From: Xanthomonas campestris pv. badrii
GTDB taxonomy: Bacteria > Pseudomonadota > Gammaproteobacteria > Xanthomonadales > Xanthomonadaceae
Assembly (NCBI RefSeq): GCF_012848175.1
Contig: NZ_CP051651.1
Location: forward strand, 2,542,001-2,606,000
Reading direction: 5' to 3'
Length of the DNA stretch: 64,000 bases
The notes below the pieces were generated by a model. It did not search any database and had not been told where the DNA came from. It was given only the letters and a program-made list of their open reading frames with translations. Each line of letters begins with the position of its first letter. Within the stretch, counting starts at the first letter, position 1. This document shows positions 26,908 to 36,496 of this stretch, piece by piece. A program made the position numbers and the translations under genes.

Positions 26908-28293
26908 TCAGGTCACCACCCGATAACAAGGCCGGTAATCCCCCGAGATCTTCATCCGGCGCTGTTCGACGAAGCCACGCAGCAGCTCGTCCAGGGCCTG
27001 CATGATGTCCGGGTCGCCGTGGATCTCAAACGCGCCGAACTCCTCGATGCGGCGCATGCCATCTTCCTTGACGTTGCCGGCGACGATGCCGGAGAAGGCG
27101 CGGCGCAGGTCGGCCGCCAGGGCGGGCGCCGGGCGGCCGTGATGCAGGTCCAGGGCAGCCATGGCTCCGTGGCTGGGCACGAACGGCTGCTGGTACTCCA
27201 GCGGGATGTGCACCGACCAGTTGAAGTAATAGGAGTCCTTCTGGTCCTTGCGGTGCGCGCGCACCTCTTGGATGCCTTCGGCCATGCGGCGTGCCACGGC
27301 AACCGGGTCGCCGACGATGATCTCGTAACGGGAGGCAGCCGCATCGCCCAGGGTCAGGCGGATGAAGCGGTCGATCTGCTCGAAGTACGGTGCGGCGATG
27401 GTCGGGCCGGTCAGGATCAGCGGGAACGGCAGGCTGGCATTTTCCTCACGCAGCAGGATGCCGAGCAGGTACAGGATCTCTTCGGCCGTGCCGACGCCGC
27501 CTGGGAACACCAGGATGCCGTGACCGATGCGGACAAACGCCTCCAGGCGCTTTTCGATGTCCGGCATGATCACCAGATGATTGACGATCGGGTTTGGCGA
27601 CTCCGCCGCGATGATGCCGGGCTCGGTCACGCCGATGTAGCGCGTGTGGTGCTTGCGCTGCTTGGCATGCGCAATGGTGGCGCCCTTCATCGGACCCTTC
27701 ATCGCACCCGGGCCGCAGCCGGTGCAGATGTCCAGGCCACGCAGGCCGAGCTCGTAGCCGACCTGCTTGGTGTACAGATATTCGTCGCGCGAAATGGAAT
27801 GCCCACCCCAGCACACGACCAGATTCGGGTCTGACGGCTGCAGGATGCGCGCGTTGCGCAGCTGGCCGAAGACGGCGTTGGTGATGCCTTCGCTGGTATC
27901 CAGATCGCCGCGCTGCGCTTCCAGTTCGATGGCCATGTAAGCCAGGTCGCGTACCACGGCGAACAGTAGCTCGGCCACGCCGCGAATGATCTCGCCATCC
28001 ACGAATGCCATCGCCGGCGCGTTGATCAGATCGATGCGGATGCCGCGGTCCTGCTGGTTCACCTGGATGTCGAAATCCGGGTACAGATCGCGCGCAGCAC
28101 GCGGGTCGTCCGAAGCACTACCGCTGGTGAGCACGGCCAGCGCGCAACGTCGCAACAGCTCGTGCATGCCGCCACTGGAGGCATCACGTAGCCGGGCCAC
28201 TTCCGCCTTGGACAGCACGTCCAGGCCACCACGCGGGTAGATCCGCGCATCCACCACCGGCAGCGCCCGTGCTGCCGTACTGCTGAGTTCCAT
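26908..28293 (-). CDS. ppnN: nucleotide 5'-monophosphate nucleosidase, LOG family (PpnN/YgdH)
   Basis: 461 residues, the size of PpnN. The LOG-family motif PGGVGTAEE lies near residue 265, preceded by GCGPGAMKGPMKGA, which forms the nucleotide pocket. The N-terminal domain unique to the long PpnN/YgdH proteins and the C-terminal domain (YFNWSVHIPLEYQQPF) are present. It hydrolyses nucleoside monophosphates to base and ribose-5-phosphate; the E. coli enzyme is activated by (p)ppGpp. Good ribosome site CAGGAG before ATG 28293. Single gene, between the pilus operon and the TonB receptor. Confidence 0.93.
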   Translation of the reverse strand: MELSSTAARALPVVDARIYPRGGLDVLSKAEVARLRDASSGGMHELLRRCALAVLTSGSASDDPRAARDLYPDFDIQVNQQDRGIRIDLINAPAMAFVDGEIIRGVAELLFAVVRDLAYMAIELEAQRGDLDTSEGITNAVFGQLRNARILQPSDPNLVVCWGGHSISRDEYLYTKQVGYELGLRGLDICTGCGPGAMKGPMKGATIAHAKQRKHHTRYIGVTEPGIIAAESPNPIVNHLVIMPDIEKRLEAFVRIGHGILVFPGGVGTAEEILYLLGILLREENASLPFPLILTGPTIAAPYFEQIDRFIRLTLGDAAASRYEIIVGDPVAVARRMAEGIQEVRAHRKDQKDSYYFNWSVHIPLEYQQPFVPSHGAMAALDLHHGRPAPALAADLRRAFSGIVAGNVKEDGMRRIEEFGAFEIHGDPDIMQALDELLRGFVEQRRMKISGDYRPCYRVVT

Positions 28294-28341
28294 AACTTGC
28301 TCCTGTCGTCTGCGCAGGACTTTAGCGCACTCACCCGCCCA

Positions 28342-28374
28342 AAAGAAAACGGCCGGGAGAACCCGGCCGTTTTT
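28342..28374 (-). terminator. intrinsic terminator of the TonB receptor gene
   Basis: Strong inverted repeat AAAACGGCCGGG / CCCGGCCGTTTT with a four-base loop, followed on the minus strand by TTTTCTTTT. It lies between the receptor stop and ppnN. Confidence 0.9.
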
Positions 28375-28398
28375 GCAAGCTTCAACGCGCTAGCCAGC

Positions 28399-31300
28399 TT
28401 AGAACTGGTAGCGGAAGCCCAGCTGCAGCGCCCAGCGGGAGATGCCGCGATCGTCATAGACCGTGGATTGGTCCGGCGTATTGAAGCGGTACACGTACTT
28501 GCCAGTGGCCGCATCGACACCGCCGTATTCCACCACGCCACGCATGCCCGGGAAGCCATACTCCTCGACACGGCCCCACTTCTTGTTGAGCAGGTTGCCC
28601 ACGTTCATGACGTCAAGCCAGAGGGAGGCCTTGTTGTCCTTGAAGAAACCCGGAATTTCCTGCTCGATATGCAGGTCGAACTGGTTGATCCAGGAGTTGC
28701 GCGCGCCATTACGCTCGGCCACCTGACCACGACGGGCGGCCAGATACTCGTTGCCTTCGATGTAGTTCCAGAACGCCTGTTCCTCTCGAGCGGTACCGAA
28801 CAGCACATCGCCGCGGCCGGCCGGGATATACAACAGGTCGTTCAAGCGACCATCGCCATTGGCGTCGTTGTCGAACGCATAGCTATACGGGCGACCATTG
28901 CGACCTTGGTAGATCAGGCCCAACTTGGTTTCGTAGTCGCCGAAGAACGCATGCTTCCAGTTCAAGGTGCCGAGGATGCTGTTCTTCACTTCGTACGCGG
29001 CGGTCGAGGCGACGTTTTCGTTGGCCTGGAAAACTGCGTTGTTACCGAGCTGCGAGCCCGAGGTCGAACTGGTCAGGCCGCTGACTTCGTCGGCGTCGGT
29101 GTAGGTGTAGTACAGGCCCCACGACCAGTCGCCGCCATTGAAGGGCTTGTTCAGGCCGATGGTGAAGCTCTCGCTGCCGCCCTTATCGGTGGGGCGCGCA
29201 ATGATGGCATCGTTGAAGCGCGGATCGCGCGAGCCGCGTGCATCGACTACGGATGCAGTGCCACGCACACAAGCAGCCGGGGCGCCTGCACCGGTCGGGT
29301 TACGGCCATCATCCAGCCAGCAGGCCGGGTTCAAGCCTGCAGCATTCCAGTACAGGTTACGACCATCCTGGCCCACGCGGCTGGTATTGCCCAGATTGAG
29401 CTGCTGGTAGTAGATCGCCTCGTTGACCTTGGTCACCACCGCCTCGGCAGATGCCACGATGCCGTACCAGGGCAGTTCGGTATCGAATGCCAGGTTGGCC
29501 TTCCACACCGACGGTTGACCCAGCTTGCTGTCGACGAAATCGACGGACTGCGTAGCGCCATTCAACGAACCATTACCGATCGGTTGGTTGTTGATGTCAG
29601 GCGTGAAACGAATGCCGTTGGTGTTCACCAGCGTCTGGCTGGAGAAGTTGTAATCGGTATACGCCAGGCCGGTGTTGGAGTACGGGTTCGAAAGCCACAC
29701 GGTAGCCGCAGCACCCTGGAACAAGCCCACGCCGCCGCGCAGTTGGGTGGGGCGATCGCTGTCGAAGGTGTAGTTGAAACCGAAGCGCGGCTCGAACAAT
29801 CCATTCCCGTCAATGGTCTGGTCGTTGCGGAAGCCGAACAGCGTCGATGCGGTTGCATTGTAGGCCGGGCTGTTCTTGACCATCGGCTCGTCATAACGCA
29901 CACCGAACGTCAGCGTCAGGTTGTTGTTGACGGCCCAGGTGTCCTGCAGGAACACGCCGACATTGCGCATGCCCCAGTTGGCCGCGATGTCGTCGATGTT
30001 GCCGCTGTTGGAGCGCGAATAACGATAGTTCAGCGGGCGATTGGCGGCGTAGTCGGCAATCGAGTTGAACGTATAGGAACCGAAGACGCGCTGGCCGAAC
30101 AGGTTGAACAGATCGTTGTCTTCGTAGTCGAAGCCGAACTTGACGGTGTGGTCGTTCAAGAACAACGTGCCCGCGAAGAAGGCATTCCAGGTTTCGGTAC
30201 GCAGTTCGTTGGCCTGGGTGCTCTGCTCAGTCCCCAGGTTGACGGTGTTGTTACCGATCCGCACGGCAATGGCCGGCAGCTGCGAGGCAGCAGTACGCAC
30301 AGCAGAGTAGTCGCGGTACGACACCTTGGCTTCGGTGGAGAACGTGTCGGTCCAATCGCTGAACAACTGCGCCGTGTAGGTCTTGAGGCTGAAATCGCGA
30401 ACGTAGTGATACGAATTCAGCGACAATGCCTGATTGCCGAAGCCGTTGAGGTTGGCCGTGCTCTGTTCGCTCTCGCCGTATCGCACCGAGGCGCGGTGTT
30501 TATCAGAGATATTCCAGTCGAGCTTGAAGCCCTTCTCTTCCGAATCCGAATCCAGGGCCGGCAGCGCCAACGTTCCCGGATCGAACCCGTAGGTGTTGCG
30601 TGAGATGTCGATGATCTGATCGACCTGCGCCTGCTGGATCTGAACGATATTGCTCTCGCCCGAACCGATCGGACCGTAGCCGGAAGCGCCAGTGAAGACG
30701 CCCTTGCCCTTGTACTTCTCGTAGTTGGCGAAGAAGAAGAGCTTGTCCTTGATGACCGGGCCGCCCAGGGTCAGGCCGTAGGTGGTTTCGTTATCGAACA
30801 GCTGCGGACGAATGTCGTTCTGGTTCTTGCCCGACCAATCGTTCTCGCGGTAGGTGCCATACACAGAACCGTGAAATTCGTTGGTACCGGACTTGGTGAC
30901 CGCATTGATCACGCCGCCGGTCGCACCGGTGATGGTGACGTCGTAGTTGGCAACGTCCACCGAGATCTCGTCGATGACGTCCATCGAGAACGGCTGACGC
31001 GGCGTCGGCAACCCATTGGATTCCAGGCCGAACGCATCGTTGGTGCTGATGCCGTCCACGCGGATCAGGTTGAAGCGCGGGTTCTGGCCGCCCACCGAGA
31101 TCTCGTTACGTGCTTTGTCGGTCTGCGCCACGCGCGGATCCAAACGCACGTAGTCCTGCAGGTTACGGTTGATCGACGGCAGCGATTCGATCTGCTCGCG
31201 GGTCACGTTGGTGCCGGTGCCCATCTTGTTGGCGCTGAACAGCGCCGAGCCGTAATCGCCGCCGATGGCCTGCACCGCGCCCAGCGTGGTCACATCGCCG

Positions 31301-31644
31301 CCCAGGGAAGCATCGACGCTGTTGACCTGGTTGAGGTTCAGGTAAACCCCTTCTTCAGTCTTCGTGCCTTCACCCGACTTGGTGATGGTAATGGTGTACG
31401 GCCCACCCACACGCAGGCCGCGCGCGTTGTAACGTCCGCTGGCATCGCTGGTGGCGCGGCTGACCGTTCCGGACTCCACGTGGGTGATCGTGACTTCGGC
31501 ATTCGGCACCGGCTGGCCGCCGCTGCTGGTGACCAAGCCAGCGACGCCGGCGGAGGTGCTCTGTGCGAACACGGGGGCGGCGGCGAGTGCGGCGACAAGA
31601 CCAAGCGTGAGCTTGGACATGCGGAGACAACGGGGGTGGGTCAT
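28399..31644 (-). CDS. Oar-like TonB-dependent outer-membrane receptor
   Basis: 1081 residues. A signal peptide ends at PVFAQ. A carboxypeptidase-regulatory-like beta-sandwich follows (about 30-110; GQPVPNAEVTITHVESG, SGRYNARGLRVGGPYTI). Then comes the plug (LPSINRNLQDYVRLDPRVAQ, RFNLIRVDGISTND) and a long beta-barrel ending in the outer-membrane C-terminal signature (RYQF). This is the Oar/CirA-like family, abundant in xanthomonads. The ligand cannot be told from sequence; siderophore, plant carbohydrate or peptide uptake are all possible. ATG 31644 has GAGG upstream; an internal ATG at 31620 would give a shorter signal peptide. Confidence 0.9.
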   Translation of the reverse strand: MTHPRCLRMSKLTLGLVAALAAAPVFAQSTSAGVAGLVTSSGGQPVPNAEVTITHVESGTVSRATSDASGRYNARGLRVGGPYTITITKSGEGTKTEEGVYLNLNQVNSVDASLGGDVTTLGAVQAIGGDYGSALFSANKMGTGTNVTREQIESLPSINRNLQDYVRLDPRVAQTDKARNEISVGGQNPRFNLIRVDGISTNDAFGLESNGLPTPRQPFSMDVIDEISVDVANYDVTITGATGGVINAVTKSGTNEFHGSVYGTYRENDWSGKNQNDIRPQLFDNETTYGLTLGGPVIKDKLFFFANYEKYKGKGVFTGASGYGPIGSGESNIVQIQQAQVDQIIDISRNTYGFDPGTLALPALDSDSEEKGFKLDWNISDKHRASVRYGESEQSTANLNGFGNQALSLNSYHYVRDFSLKTYTAQLFSDWTDTFSTEAKVSYRDYSAVRTAASQLPAIAVRIGNNTVNLGTEQSTQANELRTETWNAFFAGTLFLNDHTVKFGFDYEDNDLFNLFGQRVFGSYTFNSIADYAANRPLNYRYSRSNSGNIDDIAANWGMRNVGVFLQDTWAVNNNLTLTFGVRYDEPMVKNSPAYNATASTLFGFRNDQTIDGNGLFEPRFGFNYTFDSDRPTQLRGGVGLFQGAAATVWLSNPYSNTGLAYTDYNFSSQTLVNTNGIRFTPDINNQPIGNGSLNGATQSVDFVDSKLGQPSVWKANLAFDTELPWYGIVASAEAVVTKVNEAIYYQQLNLGNTSRVGQDGRNLYWNAAGLNPACWLDDGRNPTGAGAPAACVRGTASVVDARGSRDPRFNDAIIARPTDKGGSESFTIGLNKPFNGGDWSWGLYYTYTDADEVSGLTSSTSGSQLGNNAVFQANENVASTAAYEVKNSILGTLNWKHAFFGDYETKLGLIYQGRNGRPYSYAFDNDANGDGRLNDLLYIPAGRGDVLFGTAREEQAFWNYIEGNEYLAARRGQVAERNGARNSWINQFDLHIEQEIPGFFKDNKASLWLDVMNVGNLLNKKWGRVEEYGFPGMRGVVEYGGVDAATGKYVYRFNTPDQSTVYDDRGISRWALQLGFRYQF

Positions 31645-32294
31645 TTCGGTGGCCTCGATACAGGTTGGGCAGTGACAAAAGCGCAGTCAGCCCAACCGTT
31701 CCCGGGGTTGGGCTGCCGATGATCTGGGGTCCCTCGCCGCGCGGCTGGTTGCTGCCGCAACGGTTAACAACAGATTAACACGCTAAAGCCTGTTTGTGAC
31801 GGCGGCGTGACAAAGTTCGCGCAGTGCAACATGAACTGCATATGCGGTTCCACAGACGCCAGATTGCGCAAGGTCGCAGCAAGAGCGCGATGCAGGTCTC
31901 GACTTCCGGCCGTTTTACCGGGCAGACGCGGGAAAGGGCCTCTCATGCGTCACGGTGCGCGCACACCTGGTAGCCAGGAAGTCGTCCCGATTGTGACAAG
32001 CCACCTGGACTTGGCTTGGCACCCTTCCGCGTGCGTGGAGCCCGCACTGCTCGACAAAGTCTGGAGGAACGCATTGTCGAGCGCGAACCCTTTAACGCCC
32101 CGCCCCGCCCCGCCATGGCCGGGAGGGCTGGGGCGCGCGCTATTGCGGCCTCCAGATTGGCTCGTCATCTGGACGCTCGCGGCAAACAAAGCAAGGCAAC
32201 CGACTGCGCCCAGATGCGTCGCGCCTCCCGCAGCGCATCCGCATCCCCGGAGCGCCCACATCAAGACGTGCGACGCCCCTGCTCCATCAGCGCT
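31645..32294. other. intergenic region, no gene seen
   Basis: 650 bases between the receptor start and the marC stop. The AT-rich part next to the receptor (31760-31800) may contain its promoter. The rest has only Arg/Pro/Ala-rich accidental frames. No RNA gene or repeat was recognised. Confidence 0.5.
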
Positions 32295-32894
32295 TTAGAT
32301 CGACACCGGCAACTTGAAATACGTCCCCAGGCCATCCAGGAACATCTGCACCGAGATCGCCACCAGCAACATGCCCATCAGGCGTTCGACCGCAGTCAGT
32401 GCCCGATGACCCAGCAGCTTGTAAAGCAGCGGTGCGGAGGCCAGGATCGACGAGGCGCCGATCCAGGCGATCATCAGCGCCAGGCTCCAGTCCCAGAGCC
32501 GGGTGGGCTCGTTGCTGCCCATCAGCATCACCGCCGCCATGCCCGAGGGGCCGGCCACCAGCGGGATGGCCAGCGGCACGATGAAGGGCTCGCCGTCGGG
32601 AATCTCGCCCATCAGCCCCTCCGGGCGCGGGAAGATCATGCGGATACCGATCAGGAACAGCACGATGCCACCTGCGATCGCCACCGACTCCTGGCGCAGG
32701 TGCATCAGCTCCAATGCGTATTTGCCGCCCCACAGGAAGGCCATCAGCACGCACAGGGCGATCAGCAGTTCGCGCGCCAGCACGAAGCGTTGCCGCTTGG
32801 GCGGCAACGGCTTGAGCACGCTGAGGAACACCGGGATGTTGCCCAGCGGGTCGAGAATCAAGAACAGCAGCAGGGCTGCCGACAGAATGGTCAT
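32295..32894 (-). CDS. MarC-family inner-membrane protein (YhgN type)
   Basis: 199 residues from ATG 32894, which overlaps the stop of the SDR gene (ATGA). The frame extends far upstream (to 33533), but only the last 199 codons look like protein. Six hydrophobic segments and the family motifs LILDPLGNIPVFL, FLIGIRMIFP and PLAIPLVAGPSGMAAVML mark the MarC/SNARE-associated group of integral membrane proteins. The biological role is not well defined, and the old link to multiple antibiotic resistance has not held up. Third gene of a coupled grxD-SDR-marC unit. Confidence 0.9.
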   Translation of the reverse strand: MTILSAALLLFLILDPLGNIPVFLSVLKPLPPKRQRFVLARELLIALCVLMAFLWGGKYALELMHLRQESVAIAGGIVLFLIGIRMIFPRPEGLMGEIPDGEPFIVPLAIPLVAGPSGMAAVMLMGSNEPTRLWDWSLALMIAWIGASSILASAPLLYKLLGHRALTAVERLMGMLLVAISVQMFLDGLGTYFKLPVSI

Positions 32895-33631
32895 GCCGAG
32901 GGGCTCCAGATCGCACCGCGGTGCGGAGCACCTGCCAGAGACAACAGGGTGACGCAGGCAGCGGCATAGCGCGTGGGGTCGGCTGCGTCGGCGTCTTCCT
33001 GATGGGTGAAGGCGCGCGCGCGCAGGGCGGTGCGCATCGGGCCGGGCTGCAAGCCGTGGAGACGCACCGGGCCAGCGGCGGTTTCGTAATGCAGGCTGGC
33101 GAGCAGGCCGCGCTGCGCATGCTGGGCAGCGCCATAGGCACCCCAGTAGGCCTGGCCGACGCGCGCCGGGTCGTCGACGACGAAGACCACCGCCGCGTCG
33201 TCCTGCTGGCGCAGCAGCGGCAGGCAAGCCTGCGTGAGCCAGGCGCGCGCGGTGAGGTTGACATGGATGGTGCGCGCAAAGGCATCGGGCGCTGCCAGCT
33301 CGGCCGGCGTCAGCCCGGCGAAGTCTGCCGCGCAGTGCAGCACGCCGGAGACGCCCCCCAGCTCGGACTGCAGGCGCTGCGCGAGCGCGGCATAGTCGTC
33401 CGGGGTGGCGCCGGCCAGGTCCAGCGGATACAGCAACGGCTCGGCGCCCAGTGCCGCAACGGTGTCGTACACGCGTTCGAGCGGGCGCAACTTGCGCCCC
33501 AACAGCACCACGGTGGCACCGGCCTGCGCGCACGCCCGCGCTGCGGCGCTGCCCAAGCCACCAGCCGCGCCGGTGATCAGCACCACACGCCCGGTCAGGC
33601 CGGCCGACGCGGCGGACTGCGCTGCACTCAC
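32891..33631 (-). CDS. YciK-like short-chain dehydrogenase family protein, likely catalytically altered
   Basis: 246 residues from a GTG at 33631 that overlaps the grxD stop (GTGA). The N-terminal Rossmann motif is intact (ITGAAGGLGSAAA), and the overall sequence follows the YciK branch (VVLLGRKLRPLERV, PLLYPLDL, HVNLTARAWLTQACLPLL). The catalytic region is odd: the usual YxxxK reads YGAAQ (Lys to Gln), and the Ser-rich active-site strand reads VFVVDDPA. NAD(P) binding is likely but ordinary SDR chemistry is doubtful. It is coupled to grxD and marC by four-base overlaps. Confidence 0.88.
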   Translation of the reverse strand: MSAAQSAASAGLTGRVVLITGAAGGLGSAAARACAQAGATVVLLGRKLRPLERVYDTVAALGAEPLLYPLDLAGATPDDYAALAQRLQSELGGVSGVLHCAADFAGLTPAELAAPDAFARTIHVNLTARAWLTQACLPLLRQQDDAAVVFVVDDPARVGQAYWGAYGAAQHAQRGLLASLHYETAAGPVRLHGLQPGPMRTALRARAFTHQEDADAADPTRYAAACVTLLSLAGAPHRGAIWSPSA

Positions 33632-33948
33632 GGCTGGTAGGCCTCGCTGACGATGCGCTTGAGTTCGCCGGCCTCGAACAGCTCCAGTGTGATGTCGCAG
33701 CCGCCGATCAGCTCGCCATGGATGAACAGCTGCGGGAACGTGGGCCAATTCGAGTAACGCGGCAGGTTGGCGCGTATTTCCGGTTCTTCCAGCACGTTGA
33801 CGGTGCGCAGCTGGTCGGCGCCGGCGGCCACCAGGGCCTGCACTGCGCGACTGGAAAAGCCGCACATCGGGTATTGCGGGGTGCCTTTCATGAACAGCAC
33901 GATCGGGTGCTGCTCGACTTCGGCCTGGATCCGTTCCATCACCGGCAT
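33628..33948 (-). CDS. grxD: monothiol glutaredoxin, Grx4 type
   Basis: 106 residues from ATG 33948 (a good ribosome site TCAGGAGAG precedes it). The CGFS active site (YPMCGFSSRA, Cys about 29), the preceding PIVLFMKGTP and the following WPTFPQLFIHGELIGGCDI are diagnostic of the CGFS monothiol glutaredoxins that carry 2Fe-2S clusters with BolA partners. It is divergent from the superoxide dismutase gene, with 120 bp between them for both promoters. First gene of the grxD-SDR-marC unit. Confidence 0.96.
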   Translation of the reverse strand: MPVMERIQAEVEQHPIVLFMKGTPQYPMCGFSSRAVQALVAAGADQLRTVNVLEEPEIRANLPRYSNWPTFPQLFIHGELIGGCDITLELFEAGELKRIVSEAYQP

Positions 33949-34068
33949 TGAACTCTCCTGACTGGGAGCGGCAGGCCCGACCGCCGGGTCGGATAGACTT
34001 CCGCAAAGGCGCGCATTGTAAGCCTTCACGCGACCTGCCGCCGGACTCCCTTCGCTGCCCTGCACACC

Positions 34069-34647
34069 ATGCCGATCGAACACCTTGCCCTGCCCTACTC
34101 CCGCGCGGCCCTGGAGCCGCATCTATCGGCCGCGACACTGCAAGCCCACCATGATGTGCGCCACCGCAGCGAAGTCGAGCAACTCAACGCCTGCATCGAA
34201 GGCAGCGAGTTCGCAGAACTGACCCTGGACGAGATCATCGGGCAGGCGCAGGGCAGCGTGTTCCATCTTGCAGCGCAAGTGTGGAACCACAATTTCTATT
34301 GGCAGTGCCTGCGCCCTCGCGGCGGCGGCGAACCGCTGGGCAGGCTGGCCGACAGCATCGGCAAAGCGTTCGGCGATTTCGCGCATTTCAAGCAGGAATT
34401 CAATCGCGTGGCCTTGCGCACCTTCGGCTCGGGCTGGGTCTGGCTGGTGCAACGCCCGGACGGCACCGTGGCCATCGTTGCCACGCCCAACGCCTCCACC
34501 CCGCTCACCGGACCGGACACGCCGTTGCTGGCCTGCGACATCTGGGAGCACGCGTATTACCTGGATTACCAGCAGGACCGCGCGCACTACCTGGACGCGT
34601 TCTGGAAACTGATCAACTGGGATTTCGTGGCCAGCCGATTGAGCTGA
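34069..34647 (+). CDS. sodB: iron superoxide dismutase family protein with altered gateway residues
   Basis: 192 residues, closely related to E. coli SodB through most of its length (AAQVWNHNFYWQCL, FGSGWVWLVQ, DIWEHAYYLDY). All four metal ligands are present: His27, His74, Asp157, His161. The second-sphere Gln70 indicates the Fe type. The N-terminal helix differs: the normally conserved His30 and Tyr34 (E. coli numbering), which gate substrate and supply protons, correspond to Arg31 and Glu35 in the segment AHHDVRHRSEVEQLN. The protein should fold and bind metal, but activity could be altered. Monocistronic as far as seen, and divergent from grxD. Confidence 0.93.
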   Translation: MPIEHLALPYSRAALEPHLSAATLQAHHDVRHRSEVEQLNACIEGSEFAELTLDEIIGQAQGSVFHLAAQVWNHNFYWQCLRPRGGGEPLGRLADSIGKAFGDFAHFKQEFNRVALRTFGSGWVWLVQRPDGTVAIVATPNASTPLTGPDTPLLACDIWEHAYYLDYQQDRAHYLDAFWKLINWDFVASRLS

Positions 34648-34792
34648 CCTGAGCTGGCCATCGAAGCGGTAGCCGAACCGGTTACCGCTTGTGGCACAGC
34701 CCACGCTGCAACAGCGCCCGCTCGTCCTTGCGGGGCATCCGGCACTGCCGGACCGAGGGCGCCGCCACGCAAGCAACCAGTAACGCGCTGAC

Positions 34793-35938
34793 TCAGCCTT
34801 CCTGCAGACGCCCGACAACCGGCGCGACCTGCGCCTCGCGCTGCAATGCCTTGCCCGCCTGCACCAGCGCAGTCGCCAGCGCCTGCGGCGTATCGGCACG
34901 CACGGTGGCATGTCCTACCTTGCGCCCTTCGCGTGCCTGCTTGCCGTAATCGTGCCAGTGCCCACCTGGCACAGCCAGGAACGCGCCCGCATCGGGCATG
35001 CTGCCCAGCCAGTTCAACATGCACGCATGCCCCCGCATCGCGGTGCTGCCCAATGGCAGGCCGAGGACCGCACGCAGATGATTTTCGAACTGCGAGGTCT
35101 CGCCGCCTTCGATGGTCCAGTGGCCGGAGTTGTGCACGCGCGGGGCGATCTCGTTGGCAAGCAGTTCGCCATCGCGCACGAACAGCTCCAGCGCGAATAC
35201 GCCCACGTAGTCCAGCCGGTCGGCAATCGCACGTGCATGCGCTTCGGCAGCCGTCTGCAACGCCTCGTCGACCCGGGCGGGCGCAAGACTGGCCGACAGC
35301 ACACCGTCCACATGCCAGTTTTCGGTCGGCGGCCAGGCACGGAATTCACCGTCGCGGCCACGCACGGCGACCACGCTGACTTCGCGTTGAAACGGCACGA
35401 ACGCCTCGAGGATCAGCCCCACCGTGGCCGCCTGCGCCCCCAGCGCGTCCCAGGCGGCATCAGCGTCTGCAAGCGTCTTGATCCGGAACTGGCCCTTGCC
35501 GTCGTAGCCGAAGCGGCGGGTCTTGAGCACGCACGGCGCGCCGACGCGCGCCAGCGCGGCATCCAGGCCGGCGCGGTCATCGATTGCGGCAAACTCCGGC
35601 ACCGGGATGCCTAGTTCCCGAAACAGGGTCTTTTCGCTGAGCCGATCCTGCGCCACCGCCAAGGCAGCCGGGCCTGGGAACACCGGTACCTGCGCGGCAA
35701 GGTGCTGCGCGGCGGCGGCCGGCACGTTCTCGAAATCGAAGGTGATCACATCTACTTGCGCAGCGAATGCGGCCAGCGCCGCCGTATCGTCGAATGCGCC
35801 AACCTGCAGCGGTGCCATCTGGCCCGCGCAGGCATCGGCTGCCGGGTCGAACACGGCAAAGCGCAAGCCCAGTGGAGCGCCCGCCAGGACCAGCATGCGC
35901 GCCAGCTGGCCGCCGCCGAGAATGCCGACCGTGCTCAT
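34793..35938 (-). CDS. purK: N5-carboxyaminoimidazole ribonucleotide synthase
   Basis: 381 residues from ATG 35938, overlapping the purE stop by four bases (ATGA); the frame upstream of this is shadow of purE. ATP-grasp protein with the PurK hallmarks [31 protein letters not shown], and [18 protein letters not shown]. It makes N5-CAIR from AIR, ATP and bicarbonate in purine synthesis and passes it to PurE. Confidence 0.97.
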   Translation of the reverse strand: MSTVGILGGGQLARMLVLAGAPLGLRFAVFDPAADACAGQMAPLQVGAFDDTAALAAFAAQVDVITFDFENVPAAAAQHLAAQVPVFPGPAALAVAQDRLSEKTLFRELGIPVPEFAAIDDRAGLDAALARVGAPCVLKTRRFGYDGKGQFRIKTLADADAAWDALGAQAATVGLILEAFVPFQREVSVVAVRGRDGEFRAWPPTENWHVDGVLSASLAPARVDEALQTAAEAHARAIADRLDYVGVFALELFVRDGELLANEIAPRVHNSGHWTIEGGETSQFENHLRAVLGLPLGSTAMRGHACMLNWLGSMPDAGAFLAVPGGHWHDYGKQAREGRKVGHATVRADTPQALATALVQAGKALQREAQVAPVVGRLQEG

Positions 35939-36438
35939 TGGCGCGGGTCGTCGCTGGCCATGACATCGTCGGTCTGCTTGGCGCGGAACTGTGCCAGCGC
36001 CTGACCGATCTGCGCCTGCCCGGGCGCCAGCATGGCCGCCGCAAACAACGCTGCATTGGCCGCACCCGCATTGCCGATCGCAAACGTTGCCACGGGAATG
36101 CCGGCCGGCATCTGCACGATCGACAGCAGCGAATCCATGCCGTTGAGCGCCTTGGACTGCACCGGCACGCCCAGCACCGGCACCGCGGTCTTGGCGGCCA
36201 GCATGCCCGGCAGGTGCGCCGCGCCGCCAGCGCCGGCAATGATCGCGCGCAGGCCGCGCTCGCCCGCTTGCTCGGCGTAGGTGAACAACACATCCGGGGT
36301 GCGGTGCGCCGAGACCACCTTGACTTCGTACGGCACGCCCAGCGCATCGAGCTTCTGAGCCGCGTGTTGCATGGTTTCCCAATCCGAACGGGAGCCCATC
36401 ACGATGCCGACCAGCGGCGCGGAGTGGTTGAAGGTCAT
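35935..36438 (-). CDS. purE: N5-carboxyaminoimidazole ribonucleotide mutase
   Basis: 167 residues, class I PurE. The substrate-binding motif GSRSDWETM, the catalytic SAHRTPD and the GGAAHLPG loop are all present. It converts N5-CAIR to CAIR. First gene of a purE-purK pair, divergent from the Trm112-like gene with only 58 bp between the starts. Confidence 0.97.
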   Translation of the reverse strand: MTFNHSAPLVGIVMGSRSDWETMQHAAQKLDALGVPYEVKVVSAHRTPDVLFTYAEQAGERGLRAIIAGAGGAAHLPGMLAAKTAVPVLGVPVQSKALNGMDSLLSIVQMPAGIPVATFAIGNAGAANAALFAAAMLAPGQAQIGQALAQFRAKQTDDVMASDDPRQ

Positions 36439-36496
36439 GGCCCTGCCCTGCGGTAAAGACGTATTCTAGCCAATCTCCACGCAAGACAAGACTTCG

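Noticed and set aside
28297..30603. 768-codon plus-strand ORF antisense to the TonB receptor
   Set aside because: No recognisable motif; high-GC shadow of a real gene.
31807..32298. 163-codon plus-strand ORF in the gap before marC
   Set aside because: No ribosome site, Arg/Pro/Ala-rich and no family resemblance.
32895..33533. Upstream extension of the marC frame (412-codon ORF)
   Set aside because: Arg/Ala/Gly-rich shadow of the SDR gene; the MarC family start is at 32894.
35939..36484. Upstream extension of the purK frame
   Set aside because: It covers purE in another frame; PurK begins at [10 protein letters not shown] (35938).
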